Assembly: GCF_029227915.1 (NCBI RefSeq)
Contig: NC_079875.1
Location: forward strand, 6,882,001-6,946,000
DNA: 64,000 nucleotides
From: Hydractinia symbiolongicarpus
Taxonomy: Eukaryota; Cnidaria; Hydrozoa; Anthoathecata; Hydractiniidae
Direction of reading: 5' to 3'
Made by a program: the position numbers and the translations under genes. The notes below the pieces were generated by a model, which saw nothing but the letters and a program-made list of their open reading frames with translations, ran no database searches and had not been told where the DNA came from. Position 1 is the first letter of the stretch. Every line of letters begins with the position of its first letter. Positions 1 through 9,292 of the stretch are shown here, piece after piece.

Positions 1-346
1 TATATTTTATTATGTTTTTGGCGACGATTTTATTCATTTCCTACATTTTCAACAAAGCTACACACATCAAAAGGAATAAAAAATTAATTCAGGAAGTGTA
101 TACTTAGCTATACTGAGTTTAAAATTAAGAAATTAATTCATAAAGTTAAAGTTTACAGGAAAAGCTTTTTGTATAAAAAAATTGTCAACTCGTTTGGTTG
201 TAAACACAACAAAACATAAATGACATAGCTTCAACAGATACACCCCCTCGTCTAAAAATCACTTTTCCCTGCCAATAAAACCTTGGAGGACATAGTTTGC
301 AGACTTGGCTAGCTGGCTAGAGAGCCACAATCCCAACATAAAAATA

Positions 347-391
<45 letters not shown>

Positions 392-392
392 T
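347..392. repeat. TAA trinucleotide microsatellite
   Basis: An almost pure run of TAA units, ending in a slightly degenerate AAATAATATAAT tail. It lies beside the words ACATAAAAATAAAT, which recur at the right flank of the Polinton (about 20090). Confidence 0.9.
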
Positions 393-464
393 ATAATACC
401 AACCTTTACAATAAAAATAAAAAGAATAAATAAGGTTAGATATTGCTAGCTGCCTTGAAATTTA

Positions 465-860
465 ATTGGTGGTTTAAGATTTGTACGTGGCTAAAAATAT
501 ATATTCATCTTAACATGTGAAAACATACAGAAAAAGAAATATTAATAAATTAATTTTTTTGAAGATAAAAAGGTCAAACAGAAACTTACAAACCTAAGAC
601 TGAACACACCACTTCCAAAATCAAAATGGCCTTTGTAGCTTGAAGTGAAAAGAATAACTTTAAAAAAGATTGGAAAAAAATTAAGCTAGCTATCTGGCTG
701 CCTTTAATGGTTTAAAAACGTTTTAATATGTTCATCTTAACATGCGAAATCATACAGAAAGTAAATATTCCTATAGATACAAATAAGAGAAAAAGATTAA
801 CAGGAGACCAACAAACCTGACATCACTAAAGATATGGTCTCCGTAGCTAGCATGTTTCCG
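465..860. repeat. Two copies of a dispersed repeat (third copy at 20195-20375)
   Basis: Copy one (about 465-650) and copy two (about 700-860) share the words GGCTAAAAA, TTCATCTTAACATG, AAACATACAGAAA, AAATATT and an ending with AAACCT. The copy at 20195-20375 shares the same order of words. By eye the copies are roughly three-quarters identical. No coding capacity is seen, so this is an unclassified interspersed repeat of the host. The Polinton sits between two members of the family. Confidence 0.55.
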
Positions 861-2739
861 TTGTATATCCGGTTTTGGCGTGATTCCGAAATTATTCCGA
901 AATAAAGCTACGTGAATAACGCAAAGTCTGTAAAAATCAGGCCCTGTGATAATTTTTCATAAAAGGTTGTCCGCAACCATTTTGAACAGAATACAGCTAT
1001 TATCATTATTACAGAGAAGAGATGTTTATTCTTTTTTTTTTTTTAGATGAGGAGGACGACTAATTGTATTCGTTTTCGAGGTTGAGTTTTATCAAACGCA
1101 TGACGAGTTTCTTTAATTCTCTACATAACTTGTTATTATTACTAATTTTGTCATTAATTATTATGAGTATTAATTATAAGACTAAAAACTATTACAGTGA
1201 ATCCGTTTTAGTGATATACGTATTATATAAACACGGAATAACATGCTTTATTAGGCTCTTTTGAGTTAAAAGCGTATTATTTGTTGACAAATTGCCTTCA
1301 ATACGCGGGGGCAATTTTGTCAATATTACATATGAAACTCGGTCTTATTAACCCCCATATATAATTTTTATATTGTGCACCTATGTTTTTTTAATATTGA
1401 CACTATACATACAGCTGTTTCGATTCCTATGATTTATAAAATAGTTCGAATGTGTGTATTACAACAAAGAGAATCGAGAAATGTGAATTTGCAGTGTGTA
1501 TATAGAGATCCCTTGTGGGCTCATAGATTTTGTATATATATATATATATAGCACTTGGAATAATAAATTTAGTATTTCTGGCCAAATATGTGATGTGTTT
1601 TTATTTTCAAGCAATCGAACTGCTTAAAGCTGAGAGTAAAATTCATTTCATTTTGATCAAAACCAAAGTAACTTTTTGGAGGTAGGTGAGAACTTTCGCG
1701 ACCATGCTTCCTCACCAAAAGCCGTCCAAAGATTTTCTTTTGGCAGTAGCTATAATAGGTGCGAAATTTATGTAGGATATTATGTAACCAGATTCTAAAT
1801 ATATACGTACATAATCTTTTATCAGTAAATAGATGGATTTTCTGGGATGTCAAAGCTACAAAATGTAAAAGCAAAGATTAAGAGACATTTTTTCATCAAC
1901 GTGTAATGTTCTTATTGAGAATTCAGAAAAGAAAGAATACTGTTACGGATTCAGAAAACTCTTTTTAATACAGAGAATGAGCATACAAATTAAACCACTT
2001 TCACTTTCTGATCACATTTTGGTAAAAAAATAATACCAAGAAACTGCGGGAGGTTTAAAATCACACATAACGAAAGAACATTTCAGTCTACGCGTTCCTG
2101 CCAAGAATATCTTGATATGATACCGATTCAGATATTATTTAAAAAAGTAATCCAGTTGCATCACTTGCATGCTCGTGAATTTTGTGGGCGGGCGGGATAA
2201 AATTCAAACCAAATTGTTCATAAAGCTTATTAGAACATGGTGTGTCAAAGGAGGAAAAAAACTAGCGTGATTACTCCGAAAAAAATCTTCCTTTCAAAAA
2301 TGGTTTTTGTATGCAAGCTTCTCCTTATTTCAAAAAATATGCAGAAAGAAGGGAAAACCGAGAAAGAAAGAGAACTTCTGAAAAACTAGCATGAAGCTAA
2401 ATTTCCCCCTAGCTACTTTCGGTTTCGGTCACATGACCATTTGAAGATTATGTGGCTAGCCATTTTTGCACCTTAGAGAACGAACGAAGTGTTAGCTTAG
2501 GTGAGCATATCATTTACTATTTCAAATTCCAAATTTCTCTTAGCTACAAGTTTTGCAACCCAGTGTTTGCTAACCAACCAATTCAGTAAAACACATACAC
2601 ATAACTAAACTGATTGCATTTCAAGCAAACAGCAGCCTAAATAACATGATTGTATATTTATAGATTGTAAAACGATTATGAGCAATCTGACATTTAACAT
2701 AACTAGCCAGGGGACCACAAGTTAAAGTGTTACCCAACC

Positions 2740-3618
2740 TTTAAAAACCCTATGGCGCAATTAATAAGAACCGTAAACTGTGCCACACATTCAGGTGGAT
2801 TACTCTAGTACAGGTAAACATATGTTGGTGAAAGTTCAAAAATGAATGTAAACAATGTCGCACATTCATATAGGTACAATACCTTTTTCAAAAAAAACTT
2901 CATTGCAACTTCGGTTTAACAGAAACACGGGAAACAGCTCGTCGTTAACACTGGACTGAGCACTTAGTACAGGTAAACCGTGTTGCACATGTGTTTATGT
3001 TTAAATACCCTTTTAACACACTTTACAGTCCGTTGTTACCCCGTCATAGCAAAAAAAAATAGTCAATATTATTTTATTTTGCAGAATAAGTTGCAGTAAA
3101 CGTTAACAAATTAATCATGACACAGAATACACTCTATTGAAACGCCGAGTTAAGCCACAAGTAACTTTGTTAGCCGGCGTTGAACACCAGAATGAGTGAT
3201 TAATAAGAACCGTCAACTGTGACACACATTCAGGTAAAATGCTTTAGTACAGGTAATAGTATGTAGCAAATTGAGTAAAGTGCACACAATTCATGGTGTT
3301 TCCAGTATAATAATTTTTTCAGAAATTACACATTTTAAGCTGACGTAAAAACACGGATCTCAATTCGTTGTTATCCCGTCATAGCAAAAACAGCTGGCCA
3401 GCCTGTTTTATTTTTCAGAGAATGTTAAACAATGTGACACAACCATATAGGTGTAATAGCTTTTCCGAAAAAAACGCTATTACAACTTTGGTTAAACAGA
3501 AACACAGGAAACAGACGTTGTTAACTGAGCGCTTAGTATAGGTAAAATCGAGTCGCACATGAATATAGGCGTAACACCTTTTAAAAAAAAAACTTTAACT
3601 GCCTGTCGTTATCCTGTT
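2740..3618. repeat. Degenerate tandem repeats at the Polinton insertion site
   Basis: Phrases recur in the same order several times: CAGGTAAA (near 2813, 2972, 3228, 3538), CGTCATAGCAAAAA, TTTATTTTGCAGAATAAG, and GAAACACAGGAAACAG. Spacing is irregular, roughly 150-300 bp. The sequence just beyond the Polinton's right end (AATTTTATTTTGCAGCATAAG near 19923) fits the same unit. The element therefore appears to have landed inside one unit of this array. Confidence 0.6.
3614..3618. other. Target site duplication CTGTT, left copy
   Basis: Five bases immediately outside the left terminal repeat, matched by 19898-19902 outside the right one. The next base differs (A on the left as the first base of the repeat, T on the right), so the duplication is 5 bp with this boundary. 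Confidence 0.75.
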
Positions 3619-3890
3619 AGAGATAGGAAAATCCCAATGTTAGGACAGATCCACTTAGCAGTTTCCCATCCCACGTTAAATTACGGATCATCCCCGTTAA
3701 ATCAACGATAGAAGAGTCCATAAAATCCATGTGCACTTTACCACTTTACGTTAAATAAGCGGGCATGCTCTATAATATCCGTCCAAAACCCCCCGCCCCG
3801 GCCGTGTCCCCCTGGCCCCATCCCCGTCCCCTGGGCCCCTACCCACCCTCATCTGTCGTCTCCTATAATTTATAGTGTTATGTGTGTCTA
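3619..3890 (+). repeat. Polinton left terminal inverted repeat
   Basis: About 272 bp, the reverse complement of 19612-19897. I found no base mismatch by eye. The only difference is near the inner edge, where the right copy has about 14 extra bases of a TATGTG-type run. It contains a C-rich block at about 3787-3841 (G-rich on the other strand) and, near the inner edge, a short palindrome CTATAA-T-TTATAG. The stop codon and last four residues of the polymerase lie inside it. Confidence 0.93.
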
Positions 3891-6800
3891 TAATGGCCTC
3901 TTGCCAGTGTGGTAATACCATCTTCCATAATTATACTCTTATCATCATCAGCATTGAGAGCGAGTTTATTTGTTTTTATGGTATGAACATCATGCTTAAT
4001 CGATCGAAAGGTCATCTGTTCCCTGTAAACATTTTCACCCTCCAACAAGCATCTCCTATAGTCATCGAAACCTATTGTCTTCCTCACCACACATTTCTTG
4101 ACACCCTTGCACCTCTTATCCTCACTACCACATAGCTGTTTGTAAGCATAATTCTTAGCCCTAAGAGCGATAAATTCGGTCATTACCTTACCACCTAACT
4201 CGTCCTTCATCAGCCCAATGATCTTTTTATTCAAACCTAATGGTAGGGGTCTACCATCTTTCTTATCGTACCCTGACGTGTCAAATCTCAAAGCTACATC
4301 GTCGGCGATATCTTTGTAAAAGTCGTCGGTTTTGATATGATAAACGAATGAATCTGTATCCATGTAGCAAAGCTTTACATCCACACCATATTTTGGTCTC
4401 ATGTAATCATAGTGGAACTCATACATAACTATCTTGGACAAGTCGAGAATTGCCAGCCCCAGGTAGATTGGCTTGTTTAGTTTGATCTTGATCTTGGACA
4501 TCTCTATGCCCATCAGTGTTTCCGAGAACCACGTGCTACCCTTGAAGTTGGGCTTCATCACCATTTTCTCATAATTCTTTTGGTTGGTGGCCAAACGTAT
4601 ATCCTTCTGCCTTCGCTGATTCTCCATTGTCTTCCCAAAGACCGAATTATTCATCAGCTTGAAAAAGTCCTTTTCGAAGTCATTAGTTGATTTGGTACGC
4701 AAATCAGTGTTGAAATCTATGTACGACTTCAACCACGCACTCTGATCAAATCTCAAGACCCTATGAACCTTCTCAAGAACAAGACCATGCTTCAACGCTT
4801 GATCAAGCGCACGGATATGAGTGATATATTTCTTCTTGTCTGAAAGACACGGTGTCAGCTTCTCGACGCCATTAATGACCTTCCTCTCGGGCATGAAAGG
4901 AAGGTCGTTATGAGAATCATGAAGCTCCCGTGGATAGCTAACATCAACCTCAAGGATGTACCCCTTTTCACCGTTTTCCACAGCTAATTGTGAAATCAGT
5001 TCGGGTGTAAAATCAGAAACCACGTCATCAACCCACTCAAACCCTCCGGTCGGCATCTTCTGAATCATGGCCCAGCCGTACAAATTATTTGCATCTAGGT
5101 ACTGGAGATAGCTATTCATCTCCTTACTCTCAGATGTGTTGGCTTTGGTGGTATATTGTTTTTCCTCTTTCGGTACAGACGGTCCCCAACATACCTTTTC
5201 ATAAAAACCCATGATCTTATCCTTCACGGTTCTGTAAGCTTTACTAGTTTTCACCTTGATGACCCTAGGTACATGTTTCATCAACCAGTACCTCAATTCA
5301 ATCAATTTTCTTTTTACAAAAGGCACGGTTTTAGCCATTTCCTGCTGCTCAAATAAATCCATGCAATTCCCATCCGATGTGTTGTACTCGTCCCCCATAT
5401 ACTTATTGTTGGCCTTGGCGTAGCGGTGGACAGCCTGACACAATCCACCCCTAATACCACTCTCAATGAACATGACCATCTCCATATCCGACAATAAATC
5501 TAGACTAACCTTGGTCTTTTTCAAACACGCCCTCCAGGCTAATCCCGGAGCAGTGTAAAAGTGAGCCGGGTCTAGATCGTAGTTTCTCAAGCATGTTTCT
5601 CTGAATGTCTCAAACACATCACTCAGAAGCAGAACATCCGTCTTGAGATAGATATCATGATAAACGCCCATATTTTCAACTTTCATGTCCTTCCACACCT
5701 TCTGGGCATGCGCATAATCGGAATCGCTGATACCATTCATGTTCAGCTTGCTGTAGAAATCATCCTTTGACGGGAGCTCAGTTTCATTAAACCTATCGAA
5801 TGAGTTAACATACTCATATGGGTATACACCCTTCCTTCTCATTATGTTGAATTCGTCACCATTGAAGAATTTTCGAAGGTTTTTGCATTGATCATCTGAT
5901 AGGTTGTCAGCCAGGGAGCTTAGGCCGCTTGACATAAATCTAAATGAGTCTATGAATCTCAGTTGTATCTTTTTGTCTTTGGTCTCACCATTTTTGTCAA
6001 TGTATTCACCAACCTTAACATCCGTAGAGAAAGAGATATATTTCTCCTTATTCTCCGCGATTACACCCATACCATCTTCTCCGTACTTCCTAGCAAGCTC
6101 CTTAATGAATAAATGCGCATCGTAGCCACTCAGATTGTGGAAGACAACCGGAATATAATTAGGAACCTTGTAACGCAGATTACATTTCTGATGGGCAGCC
6201 CCACGAAACTTACCGGTGAAATGGCAGTGATCCCTAACCTTGATGTCATCCTTGTCATCAAATTCTTCCATGCAAATGTGGCACACCCTGGCTCTATTGA
6301 AACCGTCACGCTCTTCATCCGTCAGTGGATCCATTGCTTTCTGAGGAAACATGTTATATAACCTTTTCGCCTCAGAAACTACATGATCTACAAAGCGCGG
6401 AACACAGTCCTCACCGCGGTAAAGATTCAGAGGGTCCGGCACTTCACCATGAGCATATTTACTATAACAACAGAATCCGGTGGGAACATGTTTACCAACT
6501 TTCTCGGTGGATGATCCGAATTTTCTCTCATCTTCTGGCAACTCTTTTGTAAAAGCTTCGAAATCGGCATACATGATGAATGGGGCTTTGAGCTGAAACT
6601 TACCATCGGTGAAGGTTAGGGTGCTACCCTCCTTAGGGAGTTGAATCTTAGCGGCATCGTTATTCTTGCAATACTCAAAGTGCTCATCCCTTTTCTGTTC
6701 GCTTGGAAAACCAGAGAGACAATTCAAGCAATAATGCTCTCTATGTCCATCCTTCGAGTTAACCTTGCTCAGTACACCGCTCAAGTTCTTAACGGCAATG

Positions 6801-8083
6801 TAGTGCCTCTTTTCACCCTCACACAGCAAAAACAAAACAACCGTCTCCTTACGGTCAAGATGCTTCGACTTGCGACACATGTAGATACCTTCTCCCTCAT
6901 CCTTTGTCAAAACATGCACAGCGACATCGGGGTTCCTTCTCTCAAACAAATCTATCTTGTTTAGCGCCATTGGGAAAGTTAGACCATCCCAATTATACTT
7001 ATCATGCTTCTTAAGGATTGAGATTCGTTCAGGGTGATTATCGATCTTATCATGATTGAGAGCAGCGATAATAGCCCATCTGAAACATTTATCATCATCC
7101 TCGTTATGAGGGTTAATCACAGATCGCTTTCCACTGAAATTCTTGGGTAGCGGCAAGTAAGAACTACCTCTGGTTAATTTCAGGTTATGAAAGTCCACAT
7201 GCATATGCAAGATTTTATCAATTGTGAATCCGCTAGCTGGCAGCGCGGGGTTCTCAATCTGCTCGATTATCTTATTACACATCCGATCGAAAACATCAGA
7301 AATGTCATCGTGGGCGTGCAGTATCTCCATATAGCTATTGAAAGCTTTATCAACATGTACACACGGGGCATCGGTCGAGCTGGTGTCCTCCCTTACCCAC
7401 TTCACCCACAAGGTCGCCTGAGTCTTCAGCGACTTCTTCTGCCCGAGCACGTCACTCATCAACCTATTTACGACGTGCTCGACCTTTTCGAGAAAGACCC
7501 TGACATTCTTCCCACCATCCGAGTTTATTTTGAAACGTTTGTATGAACCTACAAAAGCTTCTTCAATGGGATTATAGGGGTTTTCCTCTTCCTCCTCCTC
7601 CTCCTCCACCTCTCCCTCTTCCTCTTCCTCTTCCTCTCCACTGCCCTTTTTATACAAACCCATGATCTTATCATTCATGGTTTTGAAAGCTTTGCTCGCT
7701 TTCTCCTTAATAGCCTTAGGTACATGATTTATTAACCAGTCTCTCCATTCGATCAACTTGCTTTTCAAATCCATGTCTTGTTGGCTAGTGCCCGGTCTCG
7801 GTGCTGGTATGGGTGCTGATACCGGTCTTGGCACCGGTATGGGTCTAGTGGGTCTCGGCAGGGGTACGGGTCTAGTGGGTCTCGGCAGGGGTACGGGTCT
7901 GGTGGGTCTTGGCACCGGTACGGGTCTGGTGGGTCTCGGCACGGGTACCGGTCTAACCGGTGCTGACACAGTAGTGGGTGTCAATAATTCGATCAGATCG
8001 GCCTTTCTGAGCCTTGAGTAGCCACGTAGGCCGCGTTCTCTAGCGAGAGCTCTTAATTCAACAACTGTATTTCTCGAAGTCAT
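3878..8083 (-). CDS. POLB: Polinton protein-primed family B DNA polymerase with SAP-like N-terminus
   Basis: A 1401-residue replicative polymerase. Residues 5-36 form a SAP/Rho-N-like helix pair (GLRGYSRLRKADLIELL). A Pro/Arg/Val repeat region (about 42-97) and an acidic stretch (150-167) follow. A CxxC...C zinc-finger-like segment and an endonuclease VII-like Cys/His cluster (CHIC...DHCHFTGKFRG) precede or interrupt the exonuclease. The 3'-5' exonuclease has YADFEAF (about 503), NLSGYD (about 650) and YLKTDVLLLSD (about 809). Palm motifs are DANNLYG (about 998), NNSVFGK (about 1146) and YMDTDS (about 1243). Active-site aspartates are present. A 45-residue segment occurs twice (about 107-147 and 920-965). 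ATG at 8083 follows a shared upstream element. The stop lies in the terminal repeat. Family identity is firm; the roles of the N-terminal parts are inferred. Confidence 0.95.
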   Translation of the reverse strand: MTSRNTVVELRALARERGLRGYSRLRKADLIELLTPTTVSAPVRPVPVPRPTRPVPVPRPTRPVPLPRPTRPVPLPRPTRPIPVPRPVSAPIPAPRPGTSQQDMDLKSKLIEWRDWLINHVPKAIKEKASKAFKTMNDKIMGLYKKGSGEEEEEEEGEVEEEEEEEENPYNPIEEAFVGSYKRFKINSDGGKNVRVFLEKVEHVVNRLMSDVLGQKKSLKTQATLWVKWVREDTSSTDAPCVHVDKAFNSYMEILHAHDDISDVFDRMCNKIIEQIENPALPASGFTIDKILHMHVDFHNLKLTRGSSYLPLPKNFSGKRSVINPHNEDDDKCFRWAIIAALNHDKIDNHPERISILKKHDKYNWDGLTFPMALNKIDLFERRNPDVAVHVLTKDEGEGIYMCRKSKHLDRKETVVLFLLCEGEKRHYIAVKNLSGVLSKVNSKDGHREHYCLNCLSGFPSEQKRDEHFEYCKNNDAAKIQLPKEGSTLTFTDGKFQLKAPFIMYADFEAFTKELPEDERKFGSSTEKVGKHVPTGFCCYSKYAHGEVPDPLNLYRGEDCVPRFVDHVVSEAKRLYNMFPQKAMDPLTDEERDGFNRARVCHICMEEFDDKDDIKVRDHCHFTGKFRGAAHQKCNLRYKVPNYIPVVFHNLSGYDAHLFIKELARKYGEDGMGVIAENKEKYISFSTDVKVGEYIDKNGETKDKKIQLRFIDSFRFMSSGLSSLADNLSDDQCKNLRKFFNGDEFNIMRRKGVYPYEYVNSFDRFNETELPSKDDFYSKLNMNGISDSDYAHAQKVWKDMKVENMGVYHDIYLKTDVLLLSDVFETFRETCLRNYDLDPAHFYTAPGLAWRACLKKTKVSLDLLSDMEMVMFIESGIRGGLCQAVHRYAKANNKYMGDEYNTSDGNCMDLFEQQEMAKTVPFVKRKLIELRYWLMKHVPRVIKVKTSKAYRTVKDKIMGFYEKVCWGPSVPKEEKQYTTKANTSESKEMNSYLQYLDANNLYGWAMIQKMPTGGFEWVDDVVSDFTPELISQLAVENGEKGYILEVDVSYPRELHDSHNDLPFMPERKVINGVEKLTPCLSDKKKYITHIRALDQALKHGLVLEKVHRVLRFDQSAWLKSYIDFNTDLRTKSTNDFEKDFFKLMNNSVFGKTMENQRRQKDIRLATNQKNYEKMVMKPNFKGSTWFSETLMGIEMSKIKIKLNKPIYLGLAILDLSKIVMYEFHYDYMRPKYGVDVKLCYMDTDSFVYHIKTDDFYKDIADDVALRFDTSGYDKKDGRPLPLGLNKKIIGLMKDELGGKVMTEFIALRAKNYAYKQLCGSEDKRCKGVKKCVVRKTIGFDDYRRCLLEGENVYREQMTFRSIKHDVHTIKTNKLALNADDDKSIIMEDGITTLARGHYRHT
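7786..7966 (-). repeat. 30-bp tandem repeats encoding Pro/Arg/Val region of the polymerase
   Basis: About five to six in-frame units of 30 bp, each encoding a ten-residue Pro-Arg-Pro-Thr-Arg-Pro-Val-Pro type unit. They join the SAP-like head of the polymerase to its body, probably as a flexible linker. Such repeats change length easily, so copy number should vary between element copies. Confidence 0.85.
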
Positions 8084-8093
8084 GCTTGGTTGT

Positions 8094-8155
8094 GATATAC
8101 GATTTTGTAATCTTTAAGATGTTTGGCTATGATATACGATTTTGTAATCTTTAAG
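8094..8155 (-). promoter_or_regulatory. Two tandem copies of a 25-nt element upstream of the polymerase ATG
   Basis: On the minus strand the element reads CTTAAAGATTACAAAATCGT followed by ATATC. Copies are at 8094-8118 and 8131-8155. The proximal copy ends 10 nt before the polymerase ATG, exactly as the single copy at 8872-8896 does before the RING gene. The fixed spacing and the location just upstream of starts suggest a promoter or leader element. This is inference; no animal consensus is matched. Confidence 0.6.
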
Positions 8156-8185
8156 CCATTTTTCTAAAAATCGTAAACCGTGTTG

Positions 8186-8338
8186 GAGGGTCGTGAGTGT
8201 CCTAGTTTGTGGTGCAACCACCATGCTAAATTGTAGTAAAACACGCTTTGTGATACATACATCGATACACCATGGGTACCCACCCATTGGCACCTCGAGG
8301 GTCGTGAATCACATTTGTTACCCGTCCGAGTAACAAAA
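8186..8338. repeat. Degenerate third copy of the intergenic repeat, ending in a hairpin
   Basis: This spacer between the polymerase and RING genes shares words with 8918-9024 and 9085-9281: GTCGTGAG, CAACCACC, GTAAAACACG, CATCG, CACCATGGGTACCCACCCA, CCTCG, GGGTCGTGA and TTTGTTACCCGTCCGAGTAA. It is the most diverged of the three copies. No protein-coding signal is seen. Confidence 0.75.
8314..8337 (-). terminator. Stem-loop after the RING gene
   Basis: Perfect 8-bp stem TTTGTTAC / GTAACAAA with an 8-nt loop, 24 bp after the RING stop codon. The same hairpin, loop included, follows the small SAP gene (9258-9281), and a related one follows the ATPase gene (15198-15222). A transcript 3'-end signal is the simplest reading, by analogy with the hairpin 3' ends known for mimivirus transcripts. 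That is inference. Confidence 0.6.
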
Positions 8339-8360
8339 AATGCCCTAACAATCCGACCCC

Positions 8361-8861
8361 TCAAATATATTGTCTAATGACAAGATCTATTGATGCGCGA
8401 CATATAGGGCATTTATCCCCCCTCTTCTCCAATTTATTTGCGCACGATAAACAGCAGCAAAAATGCCCTGTTCTACCATGAACAATGGTGGCGGTCTTTC
8501 GTTTAGAAAGACAAATGACACATCTATCATCTTCATCAATGTCATCGTCTGCGTCGTCCTCATCATCAACCTCAACCCGTGCTGGTACCGGTCTTGGCGC
8601 CGATACATTTGGTCTCATCACGGGTCCCGAAAATTCGGTCACTTCGAGATCCAGCATCCCTATGACGAGCGGTAAAGTCATATCGGGATATCTTGCGGGT
8701 ACTGTTGATAATAATTCGATAAGCTCAGCCCTTCTGAGCCGCGAGTATCCACGTAGGCCAAGGTACCTCGCTCTGGCTCTTAAATCAGGGACCGTGAAAA
8801 GATCAAAGTCATCAATATATTCTCTACTGTGTATCAAATCGAGAACGATTCCTGAAGACAT
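8361..8861 (-). CDS. RING-finger protein with SAP-like N-terminus
   Basis: 166 residues. The N-terminal part (about 22-54) repeats the SAP/Rho-N-like motif of the neighbouring polymerase (RARYLGLRGYSRLRRAELIELL). A very acidic linker (about 98-111) leads to a C-terminal RING (about 112-155): CVIC, then HGRTGHFCCCLSC, then CPIC, with a hydrophobic tail ending IRQYI. This C3HC4 arrangement and tail resemble the C-terminal RINGs of MDM2/IAP-type ubiquitin ligases. E3 ligase activity is therefore likely, and the target is unknown. The start at 8861 has the same 10-nt gap to a 25-nt upstream element as the polymerase gene, suggesting co-regulation. A RING gene is not part of the standard Polinton core. 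Confidence 0.85.
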   Translation of the reverse strand: MSSGIVLDLIHSREYIDDFDLFTVPDLRARARYLGLRGYSRLRRAELIELLSTVPARYPDMTLPLVIGMLDLEVTEFSGPVMRPNVSAPRPVPARVEVDDEDDADDDIDEDDRCVICLSKRKTATIVHGRTGHFCCCLSCANKLEKRGDKCPICRASIDLVIRQYI

Positions 8862-8871
8862 GCTTGGCTAT

Positions 8872-8896
8872 GATATACGATTTTGTAATCTTTAAG
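8872..8896 (-). promoter_or_regulatory. 25-nt element upstream of the RING gene ATG
   Basis: Identical to the two copies before the polymerase gene and placed 10 nt before the ATG at 8861. The flanking GGCTATGATATAC words are also shared with the distal copy at 8131, so the whole leader was probably copied together with the SAP-like coding start. Confidence 0.6.
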
Positions 8897-8917
8897 CCAT
8901 TTTTATAAATCGTAAAC

Positions 8918-9281
8918 CGAGGTCGCGAGGATCGTGAGGGGCTTCGTTCGCAAGACAACCACCCGGGGTTGCGCTGCTCCATGGCGGTAAAACACGTTTT
9001 ATGATACCAACATCGCTCCACCATGGATCGTTTCCCGGAGTGTAAATGTGGGTGGGTACCCCCCCAGGGAAAAAATCAGGACCTCCGAGGTCGCAAGGAT
9101 CGTGAGGGGCTTCGTTCGTGGGGCAACCACCCGGGGCTGCGCTGCTCCATGGCGGTAAAACACGTTTTATGATACCAACATCGCTCCACCATGGGTACCC
9201 ACCCACCAGCACCTCGGGGGTCGTGACCGGTACACCATGGGTACCCACCCACCAACATTTGTTACCCGTCCGAGTAACAAA
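8918..9281. repeat. Tandem duplication in spacer between RING and small SAP genes
   Basis: Two copies of a roughly 107-bp block (about 8918-9024 and 9085-9191; period 167) contain GAGGGGCTTCGTTCG, CAACCACCCGGGG, GCGCTGCTCCATGGCGG, TAAAACACGTTTTATGATAC and CAACATCGCTCCACCATGG. They are followed by repeats of GGGTACCCACCCACCA. A degenerate relative occupies the next spacer (8186-8338). Open frames crossing it are by-products of the repetition. Confidence 0.8.
9258..9281 (-). terminator. Stem-loop after the small SAP gene
   Basis: Stem TTTGTTAC / GTAACAAA with an 8-nt loop identical to that at 8314-8337, 12 bp after the stop codon. An A-run follows on the plus strand. Confidence 0.6.
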
Positions 9282-9292
9282 AAAATACCCAA

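Larger units (their letters stand above)
1..2700. other. AT-rich left flank without a convincing gene
   Basis: No reading frame here resembles a known family. It contains a TAA microsatellite at about 347-392, a short TA run at about 1532-1550, and two copies of a dispersed repeat described separately. The open frames at 1064-1264 and 1569-1874 are short, AT-rich and without recognisable domains, so I do not call them genes. Confidence 0.6.

Noticed and set aside
1064-1264. Small hydrophobic frame in the left flank
   Set aside because: It begins at a TTG, is AT-driven (Leu/Ile/Tyr/Asn) and has no context of a gene.
7758-8021. Plus-strand frame rich in Gly/Leu/Thr
   Set aside because: It is the antisense shadow of the 30-bp repeats in the polymerase gene.
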